64,000 bases of DNA from Niallia circulans NBRC 13626 (GCF_001591585.1 NZ_BCVE01000008.1:143252-207251), one strand, 5' to 3'; positions 35,936-47,066 are shown, numbered from the stretch's first letter. The notes: generated from the sequence alone by a model not told the origin. Numbers and translations are program-made.

Positions 35936-37942
35936 TTAACTTTCTAGTAATGATTTTAACCGTTTGACCACATTGGACACTGTAAATCCATATTCCTCTA
36001 GTACTTTATTTCCTGGCGCAGATGCTCCAAATGTTTCGATTGAAAGAACATCTCCTTCCTCTCCAACATATTTATGCCAGCCGAGAGAACTTCCCATTTC
36101 GATTGCTAATCTTTTCTTTACGTTTTTTGGAATAACGGCCTCTTTATATTCTTTAGATTGCTGTTCAAAGCGGTCCCATGCTGGTAAACTGACAACAGAA
36201 ATATTGATTCCGTCTTTTTCTAATTCTTTTTGTGCTTCAACTGCTAAGCCAACTTCTGAACCTGCTGCTATTAATAATGCATCAGGGGTTTCCGTTTTAG
36301 AAGGAGAAATAATATATCCACCTTTCGATACACCTTCGTATGCATTATCTTTTGTCCCTTTAATAGTCGGTAAATTTTGTCTAGTTAAGACTAAAGCAGT
36401 TGGCTTATTTGTAGACTCAAGTGCAATTTTCCAAGCAGCAGCTGTTTCGTTTCCATCCGCTGGACGAATGACAGAAAGATTAGGCATTGCTCTTAAAGAA
36501 GCTAATTGCTCAACAGGTTCATGAGTTGGTCCATCTTCACCTACCGCAATACTATCATGTGTGAAAACATACGTTACTGGTAGTCCCATCAAAGCAGCGA
36601 GACGGATCGCAGGTCTTAAATAATCAGAGAATACAAAGAAAGTACCACCAAATATTTTTAATCCCCCATGAAGGGCAATTCCATTCAAAGCTGCGCCCAT
36701 CGCAAATTCTCTAACGCCAAACCATATGTTTCTTCCTTCAGGCGTTTCAGGAGTAAAATCCTTTCCTCCCTTAATCATTGTATTATTACTTCCAGCTAAA
36801 TCGGCAGATCCTCCAAGTAAAAATGGCAGCTCTTTTGAAATGCTATTGATTACTTCTCCGGAAGAGGCACGACTTGCTAGACTGCTGCCTTCCTCATATA
36901 CAGGTATTTGACGATCCCAACCTTGTGGTAAAGTATCTGCTAGAGCAGTTTTTAATTGTTCAGCTAGTTCCGGAAATTCCTTTTCATAATTTGCAAAAAG
37001 TTCTTTCCATTCCTGTTCTTTTTTCTCACCATTCATTAAGACTTTTTCTTTAAAATGATTATAAACTTCCTCTGGTACATAAAAGTCTTCATCAAACGTC
37101 CAATTATAGGCTTCCTTCGTTAATTTTAACTCCTCAGCACCAAGTGGAGCTCCATGAACTAATGATTTTCCAGCTTTATTTGGTGCACCAAAACCAATAA
37201 TCGTTTTCACTTCAATTAATGTAGGTTTTGATTGATCTTTCTTTGCTTCTTCTATTGCTTTTGCAATTTGGTCAGTATCATTACCATCATCGACACGAAT
37301 ATATTGCCATCCATACGCTTTAAATCGCTGTTCTACACTTTCGGAAAACGATTTGTCCAAATCACCATCTAAAGAAATATCGTTGGAATCATATAGCACA
37401 ACTAATTTCCCTAACTGTAAATGTCCAGCTAGAGAAGCCGCTTCTGCAGATACTCCTTCCATTAAGTCCCCATCACCACAAATACTGTATGTAAAGTGAT
37501 CGACAATTGGATAATTATTTTTATTATATACACCTGCCAAATGTTTTTCTGCAAGTGCCATACCAACGGCCATCGCAATTCCTTGTCCTAAGGGTCCAGT
37601 TGTAGCATCCACTCCTGCGGTATGTCCATACTCTGGATGTCCTGGTGTTTTGCTTCCCCACTGTCTAAACCCCTTTAAATCATCAAGGGATAAATCATAG
37701 CCTGATAAATGTAATAAGCTATATAGTAAAGCAGAGCCATGTCCTGCAGATAAAACAAAGCGGTCTCGATTAAACCACTCTGGATTTTTAGGGTTATGAT
37801 TCATAAAAGATGTCCATAAAGTATAAGCCATCGGTGCTGCACCCATCGGCATTCCTGGATGGCCTGATTTAGCTTTTTCGATTGTGTCAATAGAAAGTGT
37901 TCTAATTGAAGCAATAGATAAATGATCTAATTTTGTATTCAA
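35936..37942 (-). CDS. tkt: transketolase
   Basis: 668 residues, usual for bacterial transketolase. The thiamine-pyrophosphate motif is in [13 protein letters not shown]. The N-terminal half has [14 protein letters not shown] and [11 protein letters not shown], and the pyrimidine domain has [20 protein letters not shown]. It moves two-carbon units in the non-oxidative pentose-phosphate pathway. ATG 37942 follows GAGGATGTTG. Position downstream of yneAB-ynzC and upstream of sirA-yneF is conserved in Bacillus. Confidence 0.98.
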   Translation of the reverse strand: MNTKLDHLSIASIRTLSIDTIEKAKSGHPGMPMGAAPMAYTLWTSFMNHNPKNPEWFNRDRFVLSAGHGSALLYSLLHLSGYDLSLDDLKGFRQWGSKTPGHPEYGHTAGVDATTGPLGQGIAMAVGMALAEKHLAGVYNKNNYPIVDHFTYSICGDGDLMEGVSAEAASLAGHLQLGKLVVLYDSNDISLDGDLDKSFSESVEQRFKAYGWQYIRVDDGNDTDQIAKAIEEAKKDQSKPTLIEVKTIIGFGAPNKAGKSLVHGAPLGAEELKLTKEAYNWTFDEDFYVPEEVYNHFKEKVLMNGEKKEQEWKELFANYEKEFPELAEQLKTALADTLPQGWDRQIPVYEEGSSLASRASSGEVINSISKELPFLLGGSADLAGSNNTMIKGGKDFTPETPEGRNIWFGVREFAMGAALNGIALHGGLKIFGGTFFVFSDYLRPAIRLAALMGLPVTYVFTHDSIAVGEDGPTHEPVEQLASLRAMPNLSVIRPADGNETAAAWKIALESTNKPTALVLTRQNLPTIKGTKDNAYEGVSKGGYIISPSKTETPDALLIAAGSEVGLAVEAQKELEKDGINISVVSLPAWDRFEQQSKEYKEAVIPKNVKKRLAIEMGSSLGWHKYVGEEGDVLSIETFGASAPGNKVLEEYGFTVSNVVKRLKSLLES

Positions 37943-38086
37943 TGTTCAACATCCTCTCATTTTCTTGATTTTAGTAGCCAATATGATTCTTTTTCTATAT
38001 ATGTACACTAGAAAGAAGCACCACTATATAATTTCGACATTTATTTTGTATTTTACCCATAAATTCCTTTAGAAAACATAAAAAAA

Positions 38087-38108
38087 CCTTAACATATAAA
38101 TGTTAAGG
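38087..38108 (-). terminator. ynzC terminator
   Basis: CCTTAACAT and ATGTTAAGG form a stem with a 4-base loop, followed on the minus strand by TTTTTTTA. Confidence 0.9.
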
Positions 38109-38127
38109 CTAGAGTTAAAGGGAAAAA

Positions 38128-38361
38128 TTAGTGTAATTTCTTTTTATTTTGAATATCTTTAATCTTTTGAGGTGTTACATCCGTTCCATTTGGATCAAGA
38201 ATTTTTACATTTTCAATTGTATTTACCATAGTTGAACGAAAATTTTTTAAATAATCTGCGCGTAATTTTGTTTGTTCTTTTGCTTCTTCAAGCGTTAAGC
38301 CTGTTTCCTTTTTCTTTTTTGCAAGTTCATTTATACGATCAAGTTTATTTTTAGGATACAT
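38128..38361 (-). CDS. ynzC: YnzC, UPF0291 (DUF896) protein
   Basis: 77 residues. LDRINELAKKKKETGLT and EEAKEQTKLRADYLKNFRS form the helical pair that defines DUF896/UPF0291. Length matches B. subtilis YnzC, encoded in the SOS-induced yneA-yneB-ynzC operon. Here a terminator and 205 bp separate it from yneB, so it may have its own promoter. The function is unknown. Confidence 0.93.
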   Translation of the reverse strand: MYPKNKLDRINELAKKKKETGLTLEEAKEQTKLRADYLKNFRSTMVNTIENVKILDPNGTDVTPQKIKDIQNKKKLH

Positions 38362-38473
38362 ATTATACTCCTTTTATTAAATTTTTCATGATTGTGTGAT
38401 AAGATAACTTGTCTTACCATAGTCAATAACGCACTAACTGTGTGTTTTAATTTAAGCTGTAATAAAATAAAAA

Positions 38474-38497
38474 AGCCCAGTTTACTTGTAACTGGCT
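38474..38497 (-). terminator. terminator between yneB and ynzC
   Basis: On the minus strand GCCAGTT and AACTGGGC pair around a 7-base loop, followed by TTTTTTATTTT. It would end the yneAB transcript before ynzC. Confidence 0.85.
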
Positions 38498-38566
38498 TGA
38501 TGAAATCCATTATAACATAAATAAAAGCAGTTTCCTATTGAAAAGACTGACATGAAGATTTCTGCA

Positions 38567-39563
<997 letters not shown>

Positions 39564-39583
39564 CTATAATTCCACCTTTTTTT

Positions 39584-39661
39584 AGAATGTATGTTCGTTT
39601 ATGAATCTAGTTTAATACGAACAAACGTTTCCTGTCAACAATAAAATAGAACTTATGTTTG
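39584..39661. promoter_or_regulatory. three LexA boxes between yneA and lexA
   Basis: AGAATGTATGTTCG (39584-39597), CGAACAAACGTTTC (39618-39631, a perfect match to CGAACRNRYGTTYC) and AGAACTTATGTTTG (39648-39661). On the minus strand TTGACA (39633-39638) with TTAAAC 17 bp further gives the yneA promoter, with the perfect box between -35 and -10. Confidence 0.9.
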
Positions 39662-39687
39662 TATCCTATTCTTAAACATGCTATAAT
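39659..39687 (+). promoter_or_regulatory. lexA promoter
   Basis: TTGTAT (39659-39664) and TATAAT (39682-39687) are 17 bp apart. The third LexA box overlaps the -35, giving autorepression. Confidence 0.8.
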
Positions 39688-39719
39688 TATGACAAGAATA
39701 AAATAACGAGGTGCATATA

Positions 39720-40340
39720 ATGCAGAAGCTTTCAAAGAGGCAATTAGACATACTAGAATACATAAAAGAAGAAGTAAAGCTAAAAGGATATCCCCCTTCT
39801 GTACGTGAGATTGCAGAAGCTGTTGGTCTTGCATCGAGCTCTACGGTTCATGGCCACTTGGCAAGATTAGAAAGTAAAGGATTAATTCGTCGAGATCCAA
39901 CGAAACCTAGAGCGATTGAGATTTTGGATCTTGAAGAAAGCAATATACCAAAATATAATATTATTAATGTGCCTGTGGTCGGAAAAGTAACAGCGGGTAT
40001 GCCTATTACAGCAATTGAAAATGTAGAAGAATATTTTCCACTGCCTGAAAGATTAGCACCTAGTGACGAACAAATATTCATGCTCGAAGTTATGGGAGAA
40101 AGTATGATTGAGGCTGGAATCTTAGATGGTGATTATGTAATTGTAAGGCAGCAGCATTCAGCTAATAACGGAGATATAGTAGTGGCAATGACAGAGGAAG
40201 ATGAAGCTACTGTTAAAAGATTCTTTAAAGAACGCGATTTTATTCGCCTTCAGCCAGAGAATAGCACAATGGAACCGATTATCCTGCGAAATGTAAGCAT
40301 TCTTGGAAAAGTAATTGGTGTATATCGTCATATTCAATAA
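39720..40340 (+). CDS. lexA: SOS repressor LexA
   Basis: 206 residues. The N-terminal winged helix ([20 protein letters not shown], then [18 protein letters not shown]) binds SOS boxes. The C-terminal S24 domain has the cleavage bond Ala92-Gly93 in KVTAGMPI, the catalytic Ser128 in GESMIEAG and Lys166 in ATVKRFF. RecA filaments trigger self-cleavage. ATG 39720 is preferred over GTG 39711, which is part of the GAGGTG ribosome site. Confidence 0.98.
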   Translation: MQKLSKRQLDILEYIKEEVKLKGYPPSVREIAEAVGLASSSTVHGHLARLESKGLIRRDPTKPRAIEILDLEESNIPKYNIINVPVVGKVTAGMPITAIENVEEYFPLPERLAPSDEQIFMLEVMGESMIEAGILDGDYVIVRQQHSANNGDIVVAMTEEDEATVKRFFKERDFIRLQPENSTMEPIILRNVSILGKVIGVYRHIQ

Positions 40341-40372
40341 TATTTAAAAGTAGAATGGAAGACTGGAAATAG

Positions 40373-40403
40373 AGAAGGTTTATCACTATGTGGTAAGCCT
40401 TCT
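40373..40403 (+). terminator. lexA terminator
   Basis: AGAAGGTTTATCAC and GTGGTAAGCCTTCT pair around a 3-base loop (one mismatch), then TTAACTATG. Confidence 0.75.
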
Positions 40404-40565
40404 TTAACTATGTAATTCCCTTAAAAGCTACTAAATCCTTCTCATATTAAAATTCTAAAACATGTTATTGTGATTATATTGCGCGATTATCCTTTTAGCT
40501 AATAAATAAAAGAAATTTGCATCTATTATCCCTACTTTATGTTCAAATAATTTATTTTTGTTCTA

Positions 40566-41036
40566 TCACTCCCAATCTTTACATACATCCACCCACTCCA
40601 CTGCATTTCCGTAGATATAAAGTTCTTCATTGGTTAATTCAATAGCTGAATTGCTGCTGCCGCAAGCTGGAAAGACCGTACTAAATCGCTTCAATGATTC
40701 ATCCAAATAGACAGGTAAATCTTCCGTTAAACCAAAAGGACAAACACCGCCTACAGCATGACCAGTTTTTTCTAAAACTTCTTCTGGTGAGAGCATCCTT
40801 GGTTTTTCCGAAAAAGCTTGTTTAAATTTTTTATTATCAATTTTGGCATCACCTGCTGCAACAATTAATATCGCATTATTGTCCTTACGAAATGACAATG
40901 TTTTTGCAATTCTTTGTGGTTCTACCCCTAATGTTTCAGCAGCCTCTAAAACAGTTGCACTAGATGTTGTAAATATTCGTATATCTTTCTCTCTATTCCA
41001 TTTACTTAAATATGCTTGTACATTTTCTAACGACAA
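40566..41036 (-). CDS. YbaK/EbsC family aminoacyl-tRNA deacylase-like protein
   Basis: 156 residues, a single YbaK domain. Conserved pieces are VEPQRIAKTLSFR, the ILIVAAGDAKIDNKKFK lysines, GHAVGGVCPFGL and the VFPACGSSNSAIEL region. Family members free proline tRNA from wrongly attached amino acids such as Cys or Ala. It is closest in size to B. subtilis YwhH. The substrate cannot be read from sequence. Confidence 0.88.
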   Translation of the reverse strand: MSLENVQAYLSKWNREKDIRIFTTSSATVLEAAETLGVEPQRIAKTLSFRKDNNAILIVAAGDAKIDNKKFKQAFSEKPRMLSPEEVLEKTGHAVGGVCPFGLTEDLPVYLDESLKRFSTVFPACGSSNSAIELTNEELYIYGNAVEWVDVCKDWE

Positions 41037-41121
41037 TGATGGCCACCCCTTAAAATTTTCTTAATATTATAAATATATCACTTAACTGTTCTCAGCTCAA
41101 ATACTGTCACCCTTATAAAAT

Positions 41122-41157
41122 AAAAAAGAGTCCTCTAACTAACAAAGGACACTTTTT
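41122..41157 (-). terminator. terminator after small membrane ORF
   Basis: AAAAAAGAGTCCT and AGGACACTTTTT form a near-perfect stem with A and T tracts outside. Confidence 0.75.
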
Positions 41158-41189
41158 ATATTGTGTGGCCACAATATAATATAAATGGA

Positions 41190-41318
41190 TTAGAAAGTAA
41201 TTAGTTTTTTTAATTCCTTAAACCCAATAATATAGCTTGCTGCAATTAGCGCATTAATAAAGAGGATATAAAATAACCCAATAATATAGACTTTGTATTT
41301 TTTCCACTTTTTTTTCAC
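41190..41318 (-). CDS. 42-residue single-span membrane protein
   Basis: Starts at GTG 41318 shortly after AGGTGGGG. A basic head (MKKKWKKYK) is followed by a ~25-residue hydrophobic helix (VYIIGLFYILFINALIAA) and a tail KELKKLITF. It is orphan, with its own terminator downstream. The ribosome site and charge pattern support a real small protein; there is no family match. Confidence 0.55.
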   Translation of the reverse strand: MKKKWKKYKVYIIGLFYILFINALIAASYIIGFKELKKLITF

Positions 41319-41454
41319 GTCTTACCCCACCTTTATAGCTATTAATATCCTCTTTATTGGTAAATTTATGTATACAAAAATAATACTAATAAAAATTTTT
41401 CCTATACTCATACTAATTTTATAAAATTCTACTTTAAATCAAGGATAAAAAGTG

Positions 41455-42027
41455 GTGACATACATGTTTAGTTTTATCTTACACTATCCCAGCAATATTG
41501 AAATCGAACAAGAAAAAGAAAAATTAACCCACCTTTCCATCGATCATTGGTTGCAGCATGACTTTTTATCGCCGAACTGGTGGATTCTATTTCTCGCAAC
41601 CATTATTCCTTATTTTATTTGGTGGAAACTCGTGGATAAAAATCGTTTTTTTGAAATTTTTTCTTATGGAATGGTGTGTGCCACTTTTTGCATGCTCCTT
41701 GATGTTATTGGTACTGAGTTTATGCTATGGAGCTATCCAGACAAAATTATCCCCATTATCACCCCTCTAATTCCTGCTAATTTGGTCATCATTCCGATAT
41801 CAGCTATGATTGTCTATCAATATTTTAGTAATTGGAAACACTTTATGTTAGCAACTTTAGGTTGGTCGATTCTATTTTCTTATATTATTGAACCATTATT
41901 TATACTGCGAAAAATGTTTGAATTAGGAGAACATTGGTCCCATACAAGATCCTTTATTGGTTTTATCATACTTGGATTTATCTTGAAAAGTATTTTTGAA
42001 AAAATAAAGAAGACACTTCCTAATTAG
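41455..42027 (+). CDS. CBO0543-like multi-span membrane protein
   Basis: About 190 residues with five hydrophobic segments. The NWWILFLATIIPYFIWWKLVDK and DVIGTEFMLWSYPDKI stretches recall the family labelled CBO0543, which has no known function and is common in Bacillus and Clostridium. Two adjacent GTG codons (41452, 41455) follow AAGGA at 41441; either could be the start. Confidence 0.7.
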   Translation: MTYMFSFILHYPSNIEIEQEKEKLTHLSIDHWLQHDFLSPNWWILFLATIIPYFIWWKLVDKNRFFEIFSYGMVCATFCMLLDVIGTEFMLWSYPDKIIPIITPLIPANLVIIPISAMIVYQYFSNWKHFMLATLGWSILFSYIIEPLFILRKMFELGEHWSHTRSFIGFIILGFILKSIFEKIKKTLPN

Positions 42028-42103
42028 CCTTTTCTTTTTCATCACATATAATTTTCATTTTTTCGCAAACTAACAAAAGTAATAACCGAAAAAGGAGTGA
42101 ACA

Positions 42104-42253
42104 ATGATGAAAGATCCTAATGGAAAAGATACAAACCTGCAAGATCGATTAGGTCTAGATGAAGATGAACAAGAAATGAATGGTTTATATGGTATGGCGG
42201 AAACAAAAGAAGAAGACGTGCGTCATAACTCGAATACTCAATTAAAACAATAA
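42104..42253 (+). CDS. small acidic protein of 49 residues
   Basis: ATG 42104 follows AAAGGAGTG. It is hydrophilic and acidic (LQDRLGLDEDEQEMNGLYGM, then AETKEEDVRHN). The GMAETKEEDV stretch weakly recalls the DUF4025/YozQ motif. The function is unknown. It has a proper ribosome site and a terminator, so it is very likely expressed. Confidence 0.65.
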   Translation: MMKDPNGKDTNLQDRLGLDEDEQEMNGLYGMAETKEEDVRHNSNTQLKQ

Positions 42254-42256
42254 GTA

Positions 42257-42299
42257 AAAATGCCCCTGCAGCATACATATTAGGACTACAGGGGTATTT
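42257..42299. terminator. bidirectional terminator
   Basis: AAATGCCCCTG and CAGGGGTATTT form a strong stem between the small acidic gene and the convergent dehydrogenase operon. Confidence 0.85.
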
Positions 42300-42303
42300 A
42301 AAC

Positions 42304-42783
42304 TTATGTTTTCTTTCTTTCTATCGCTTTTAACATTGCAGTTTCAATTTCTTCATAACTTGTACAGCGACATATATTCGATTCTAGCCATTCTTTTATT
42401 TTTTCTTTATTAGGATTTTTTTCATTTAGTAGCAGTGCATGGCCGTTCATAATAAAACCTGATGTACAATACCCGCATTGGAAAGCAAATTCCTCGATAA
42501 ATGTTTGCTGAAGAGGACTATTCTCTAACCCTTCGATTGTTACTACTTCCTTTCCGACTGCTTCCATTGCAAGCATTAAACACGATTTCATCGCCATTTG
42601 ATCGACCATAATAGTACAAGCTCCACAATCTCCATTGAAACAGCCAGGCTTAGATCCAGTTAAAAATAGATCTTCCCTTAATACAGCTAGCAAAGTTTTA
42701 TTTGGAGGAATGACTACTAAATGATTTTGCCTGTTGACACGCAGCTTCATCGTCTGCAAATTAGGTTCTTTCTCTCCCATCAA
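42304..42783 (-). CDS. [2Fe-2S] subunit of xanthine dehydrogenase-type enzyme
   Basis: 159 residues, the CoxS/PucE-type small subunit. The plant-type cluster is in CFNGDCGACTI with a further Cys in KSCLMLA. The second cluster is in CGYCTSGFIM and CRCTSYEEI. It passes electrons from the molybdenum site to FAD. Its start overlaps the FAD-subunit stop by 4 bp. It is the last gene of a three-gene operon. Confidence 0.93.
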   Translation of the reverse strand: MMGEKEPNLQTMKLRVNRQNHLVVIPPNKTLLAVLREDLFLTGSKPGCFNGDCGACTIMVDQMAMKSCLMLAMEAVGKEVVTIEGLENSPLQQTFIEEFAFQCGYCTSGFIMNGHALLLNEKNPNKEKIKEWLESNICRCTSYEEIETAMLKAIERKKT

Positions 42784-43604
42784 TCTACCTCCAGTCGTGC
42801 TATTACTTTTTCTAAAAGATCTGTAAGAACAAATATACGGTACTCCTCTGATCCTTCCACATCATTTAAAATGGGAGCAGGCAGATGATTTACGATTTGA
42901 TCGATACGTTCTTGCCGACTAAGCATTCGATTATTCATTATGTTTTCTAATGTAATGGAACGGAACGGATATGGGCATAAGCCACTAAAGGCCATTCGAA
43001 TTTCACCATCTATTTCTAAAGCAGCAATTGTAATTAACGGATAACCGGTTTCCCATTGCTGTCTCACTTTAATGGCAATATACTCACGAGATATGTACCT
43101 TTTTTCAATAAATGCCTGCACAAATAATTCTCCATTTTTAAGCTGTAATTGCTCATGAAAAACATCATGAATATATTCTGTTCTCAATCCATTTTTGCCA
43201 GCAAGCACTAGAATGCTGTCTGTCAAAAGGAACGGTAAAACAGCCTCTCGATAAAAAATAGCACCGCAAATATTCCCCCCGACTGTTATCTTATTTCTCG
43301 CTGTATGATCGGCAATTTCTTTGCAGATATCTGTTAATAATGGAAAATGATTTTGATCCTCTATTTCAGTTAGAGTGAGACAGGAACCATAAACAAGATA
43401 GTCTTCTTTCAGCTGATGAACAAGGCAAGCTGGAATATCTTTAATATCAATGGCTACATCAATACTTAACTGTTGAATTCTTTGTAATGTAAGGATTTCT
43501 GTACCACCAGCGTAATAAGCAGGTTGTCGATTTTCCATCTTGGTTTTGGCAAATTGCGCTAATGCTTGATCGATAGTTGAAGTCTTCCAAAATTCAAAAC
43601 CCAT
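42780..43604 (-). CDS. FAD subunit of xanthine dehydrogenase-type enzyme
   Basis: 274 residues, the CoxM/PucC-type subunit. FAD-binding motifs are PAYYAGGTEILTLQ and TVGGNICGAIFYREAVLP. The start overlaps the large subunit gene by 11 bp. Length matches B. subtilis PucC (~277). Confidence 0.92.
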   Translation of the reverse strand: MGFEFWKTSTIDQALAQFAKTKMENRQPAYYAGGTEILTLQRIQQLSIDVAIDIKDIPACLVHQLKEDYLVYGSCLTLTEIEDQNHFPLLTDICKEIADHTARNKITVGGNICGAIFYREAVLPFLLTDSILVLAGKNGLRTEYIHDVFHEQLQLKNGELFVQAFIEKRYISREYIAIKVRQQWETGYPLITIAALEIDGEIRMAFSGLCPYPFRSITLENIMNNRMLSRQERIDQIVNHLPAPILNDVEGSEEYRIFVLTDLLEKVIARLEVD

Positions 43605-45921
43605 GTGCTCCCTCCTTTGTCTGTCGCCAGATGGATTCTGGAGTCAAAGGCAACCGGGTCAATTCATGATTAACTGCTTTGGAAAGCGCATTTGCTATTG
43701 CTGCAGGAATACCAATCAAACCATGTTCTCCTGCCCCTCTTGCTCCAAAGGGCCCTTCTAAATGAGGAGTTTTAATGATTGCTACCTCATAATTGGGATG
43801 TTCGCCAAACCTTAGTGGTCGATAGGTTCGTAATTGCAGATTAAGAAGCCTGCCATTCTTATCAAAGTAAAATGCCTCCCTTCCTGCCCATGCAATCCCC
43901 ATACTCATTGCTCCTTTTATTTGTCCCAGCGCTCCTTTGTAGTTCAATACTTCGCCTATATCCATAACGGTTATCGCTTTAAGAATTTTGTAGCGAAATG
44001 TTTTTGTGTCTATCTCTATTACGACACCTTGTGCTGCGACCGCCCATTCAGGACCAGGATTCCCTGCACCAGTTTCAGGGTCTAAATTCGTTAATCCAGT
44101 AAGTGAATAGCTTCCATTTGCAATAATTTGCCCACCTATAGAATTGCCATCTGGATAGGTGTATCCATATACTATATCTTTAAACGGCACTAATTTTTGG
44201 GGATTATCTCGTAGATATACTGTTTCATTAGCAACCTCTATGTCATCTTCTGAAGCCCTTAATACAATTGCGCCCATTTTTTTCAGTTGGCGAATAGCAT
44301 CATCTGCTGCAGCCATTACTGCTCTGCCGGCCATTAACGTACCTCTGCTTGCTACTGTCTTCCAATGTTCTGGTTCTGTTTGTGTATCTACGGTCATTCT
44401 TACATGAATTCTCTCCACCTTCATTTTCATCTTCTCTGCTAAAATTTGTGCCAAGACCGTTTTTGTTCCCGTACCTATTTCCACTAATCCGGACATAAGA
44501 TTGATGCTCCCATCGGAATTAAAGGTAAGAATAACACCTGAACTGACGCTAGGACCAATAGTTGAATTTTTCCAGGTGCATGCGATTCCTTTTGCACGTA
44601 CTTTATTAGGGGAAATTTCTTCTAATTGTCCTTTTTCCCAATCCATTAATTCATGTAATCGATCAATGCATTTTTCAATATTTCCAACTTTACTGCTTGT
44701 TAATAACACTTGTGTTGGTGTGGTATCACCAGGGCGGATTGCATTTATTCTGCGAAACCGAAGAGGATCCATCCTCACTTTTTTTGCCAGCATATCCATT
44801 GCTCTTTCAAAAGCAAAATGTACCTCTCCATGACTGAAGCCTCTATAAGGAGCAGGATAAGGATGATTGGTATATACACATAAAGCATCACACCAAACAT
44901 TCTCTATGTTATAAGGTCCTGTACAATCAACTGCCCCAGCTGTACTAAGGTGTGGTGATTTATCAGCATACGCTCCCCCATCAAATACATATTTCAGTTT
45001 TGCAGCGGTTAGTTTTCCGTCCTCTGTACAAGCGAGTTGTATGGTTGCTTCTAGACCGATATGTACTGGTGAAACTGCAAAATCTTCTTCTCTTGTATTA
45101 AATAGACGTACTTTTCGCCCGCCGACTGCTCTTGATGCAATAAAAGCAAATATTTCAAGCTGTACAGATGCTTTGCCACCATAGCCACCACCAACAAAGG
45201 GAGTTTCTACAACGACCTTTCCTGTTTCCACCTTGAAATCCCTGCTGATAATCTTTTTCACCATATAAGGGGCTTGAGAGCTGGTTACAATTCGGACAAT
45301 CCCGCTTTCCAAAATTTCACAGAGAGCGGCCCTTGTCTCCATTGCGGCATGATCTGATAAAGGAATGGAAAAATGAGATTCTATTTTGACTTCCCCTTCC
45401 TGCAGACCAGCCTGAATATCCCCTTTTCTGATTTTAGTATGATTGATAATATTCGTTCCTTCTACCGGGTATATTCCTTCGTCTTTTGTATAATCAAGCA
45501 AATTTTCATGAACAAGTGGCGCGTTTTCTTCTAAACCCTGTAACGGAGAATTTACCACTGGAAGAGGGTCGTATTCAATGTGGATAAGCTGTGCTGCTTT
45601 TTTGGCAATAGAAATATTTTCCGCTACAACTAGCGCAATGACTTCCCCGTAATAACGTACTTTATTGAATGCAAGGGCAGGTCGATCAATTACTTCCTCC
45701 CCAATTAAAGGAAGATTATCTCCGAGAATAATCGCTCGTACGCCATCTAGCCTTTGTGCTTTCTCTATTTCAATAGAGCGAATATTTGCATGAGCATACG
45801 AGCTTTTCACCATTTTCACATGTAAAGCATCACTCGCTAGGTAATCAGCGGTATACCTTGCTCTCCCTGTTACTTTTTCGAGGGATTCTTTTCGAAAAAC
45901 ACTTTTTCCAATATACGTCAC
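43594..45921 (-). CDS. molybdopterin subunit of xanthine dehydrogenase-type enzyme
   Basis: 775 residues, CoxL/PucD-like. It opens YIGKSVFRKESLEKVTGRAR. Cofactor-binding motifs are VETPFVGGGYGGKASVQ, APYRGFSHGEVHFAFERAMD and GARGAGEHGLIGIP, the last with the catalytic Glu. The family oxidises purines or other aromatic heterocycles; xanthine is the best guess by resemblance to PucD, not proven. GTG 45921 follows GAGGAGGGG. No purine catabolic genes or cofactor-insertion factor (PucA/PucB type) are adjacent. Confidence 0.9.
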   Translation of the reverse strand: MTYIGKSVFRKESLEKVTGRARYTADYLASDALHVKMVKSSYAHANIRSIEIEKAQRLDGVRAIILGDNLPLIGEEVIDRPALAFNKVRYYGEVIALVVAENISIAKKAAQLIHIEYDPLPVVNSPLQGLEENAPLVHENLLDYTKDEGIYPVEGTNIINHTKIRKGDIQAGLQEGEVKIESHFSIPLSDHAAMETRAALCEILESGIVRIVTSSQAPYMVKKIISRDFKVETGKVVVETPFVGGGYGGKASVQLEIFAFIASRAVGGRKVRLFNTREEDFAVSPVHIGLEATIQLACTEDGKLTAAKLKYVFDGGAYADKSPHLSTAGAVDCTGPYNIENVWCDALCVYTNHPYPAPYRGFSHGEVHFAFERAMDMLAKKVRMDPLRFRRINAIRPGDTTPTQVLLTSSKVGNIEKCIDRLHELMDWEKGQLEEISPNKVRAKGIACTWKNSTIGPSVSSGVILTFNSDGSINLMSGLVEIGTGTKTVLAQILAEKMKMKVERIHVRMTVDTQTEPEHWKTVASRGTLMAGRAVMAAADDAIRQLKKMGAIVLRASEDDIEVANETVYLRDNPQKLVPFKDIVYGYTYPDGNSIGGQIIANGSYSLTGLTNLDPETGAGNPGPEWAVAAQGVVIEIDTKTFRYKILKAITVMDIGEVLNYKGALGQIKGAMSMGIAWAGREAFYFDKNGRLLNLQLRTYRPLRFGEHPNYEVAIIKTPHLEGPFGARGAGEHGLIGIPAAIANALSKAVNHELTRLPLTPESIWRQTKEGAHGF

Positions 45922-46501
45922 AGTGCCCCTCCTCTTCTTTTCCCCGATATTATTCTAGAATAGATTTTATGAGATCATTCAAACATAAAAAACACGGTCA
46001 ATTATATACAAATCTCTATATGTATATGATTTTATTTTCAAAATATAGATGGTGTAAGCAAAAAACAGGAAATTTTTATGAAGGGTTGAGGAAAATCCGT
46101 TAACCATCCCTCTTGTCTACTGAAGAAAATAAACAAATAGAGAACAGTCTATAAATTTAGTAATGGTTAATGAGGAGATGGCTACTATATAATAGTTAAG
46201 TGGTTCAAACAATATAATTGAGTACTTTTTTATTCTGTAAGAAAATTTCACCATAAATGTAAGAATAAACAAAGTAACCGGAATACACATAAAAAAATTG
46301 CCCAACAAGACGTAAGAGCCTGCAAGCATAAACCAATCGTGGCTGACACGATCCTTCTGTATTCCGGCTGCGATTCACATCGCCATTATCTTTGCAAAAT
46401 CTATTTAAGCAGATAAATGAAATTAAATTCGTCCTTTTCGGAAAACTATTCAGATTCAAAGAATCCCTTGTTTACAGAGTGTAAGCTTTCCTACTATCTT
46501 C
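45922..46501. other. 580-bp interval without a supported gene
   Basis: Open frames here (for example 46117-46329 minus, hydrophobic, with FMLAGSYVLLGNFFM and IPVTLFILTF) lack a ribosome site and overlap each other in different frames. They could be the decayed end of a membrane protein gene. No hairpin or promoter stands out. Confidence 0.4.
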
Positions 46502-47026
46502 TTAATCCCACCCCATCTTTTTACATAAATTGATAATGTGAGCAAGATGGTGACGACCATGCCAGGCGTACGTTCCCACTAATAATTCAATCGACTGCTT
46601 TCCATTTTCAGGATGAAAAAATTCTTTTTTCCTGTCTTCTGTAGAAAGAATGGCTCGGAGTAAATATGTCCATCTTTCATGAAGGGAAGAAAGTAATTGG
46701 AGCGAGATAGAAATAGGTAGTGCAGAATCGGAGAGCTCTGCCCATTGTGCTTCTTCATACGGTTTAATCGTTGGCTCTTTTTCTGTTATAGTTAACTTTG
46801 TTCTGATATATGCATTCATATGGCTATCTGCTACATGGTGCACCACTTGACGAATTGTCCAGCCGCCATCTCGATATGGAGTATCTAACTGCTCCTCCTT
46901 TAAAGACACAACTGCTTTTGCAAGTTTATCAGGATACTCCTCCAATTCTGCAAGCCACTGTTGTAAGACTTCTTCGGTAATTTCATCTTGCCATTCAAAT
47001 AAGCCAATTGGATATTTTTCATCCAT
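46502..47026 (-). CDS. YfiT-like DinB-fold metal-dependent protein
   Basis: 174 residues, with the DinB four-helix fold. The three metal-binding histidines are in RQVVHHVADSHMN and WHGRHHLAHI. Size and motifs fit B. subtilis YfiT, a putative metal hydrolase or bacillithiol-dependent transferase. It follows a GAGGAATA ribosome site and starts 40 bp downstream of the GNAT gene, likely the same transcript. Confidence 0.85.
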   Translation of the reverse strand: MDEKYPIGLFEWQDEITEEVLQQWLAELEEYPDKLAKAVVSLKEEQLDTPYRDGGWTIRQVVHHVADSHMNAYIRTKLTITEKEPTIKPYEEAQWAELSDSALPISISLQLLSSLHERWTYLLRAILSTEDRKKEFFHPENGKQSIELLVGTYAWHGRHHLAHIINLCKKMGWD

Positions 47027-47066
47027 ATTTTATTCCTCCTCATCGACGTTTTAATTTTGGAACAGC

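Noticed and set aside
46117..46459. Two overlapping hydrophobic minus-strand frames as membrane-protein genes
   Set aside because: Neither has a ribosome site, they overlap in different frames, and no family pattern is visible; at best a decayed gene.
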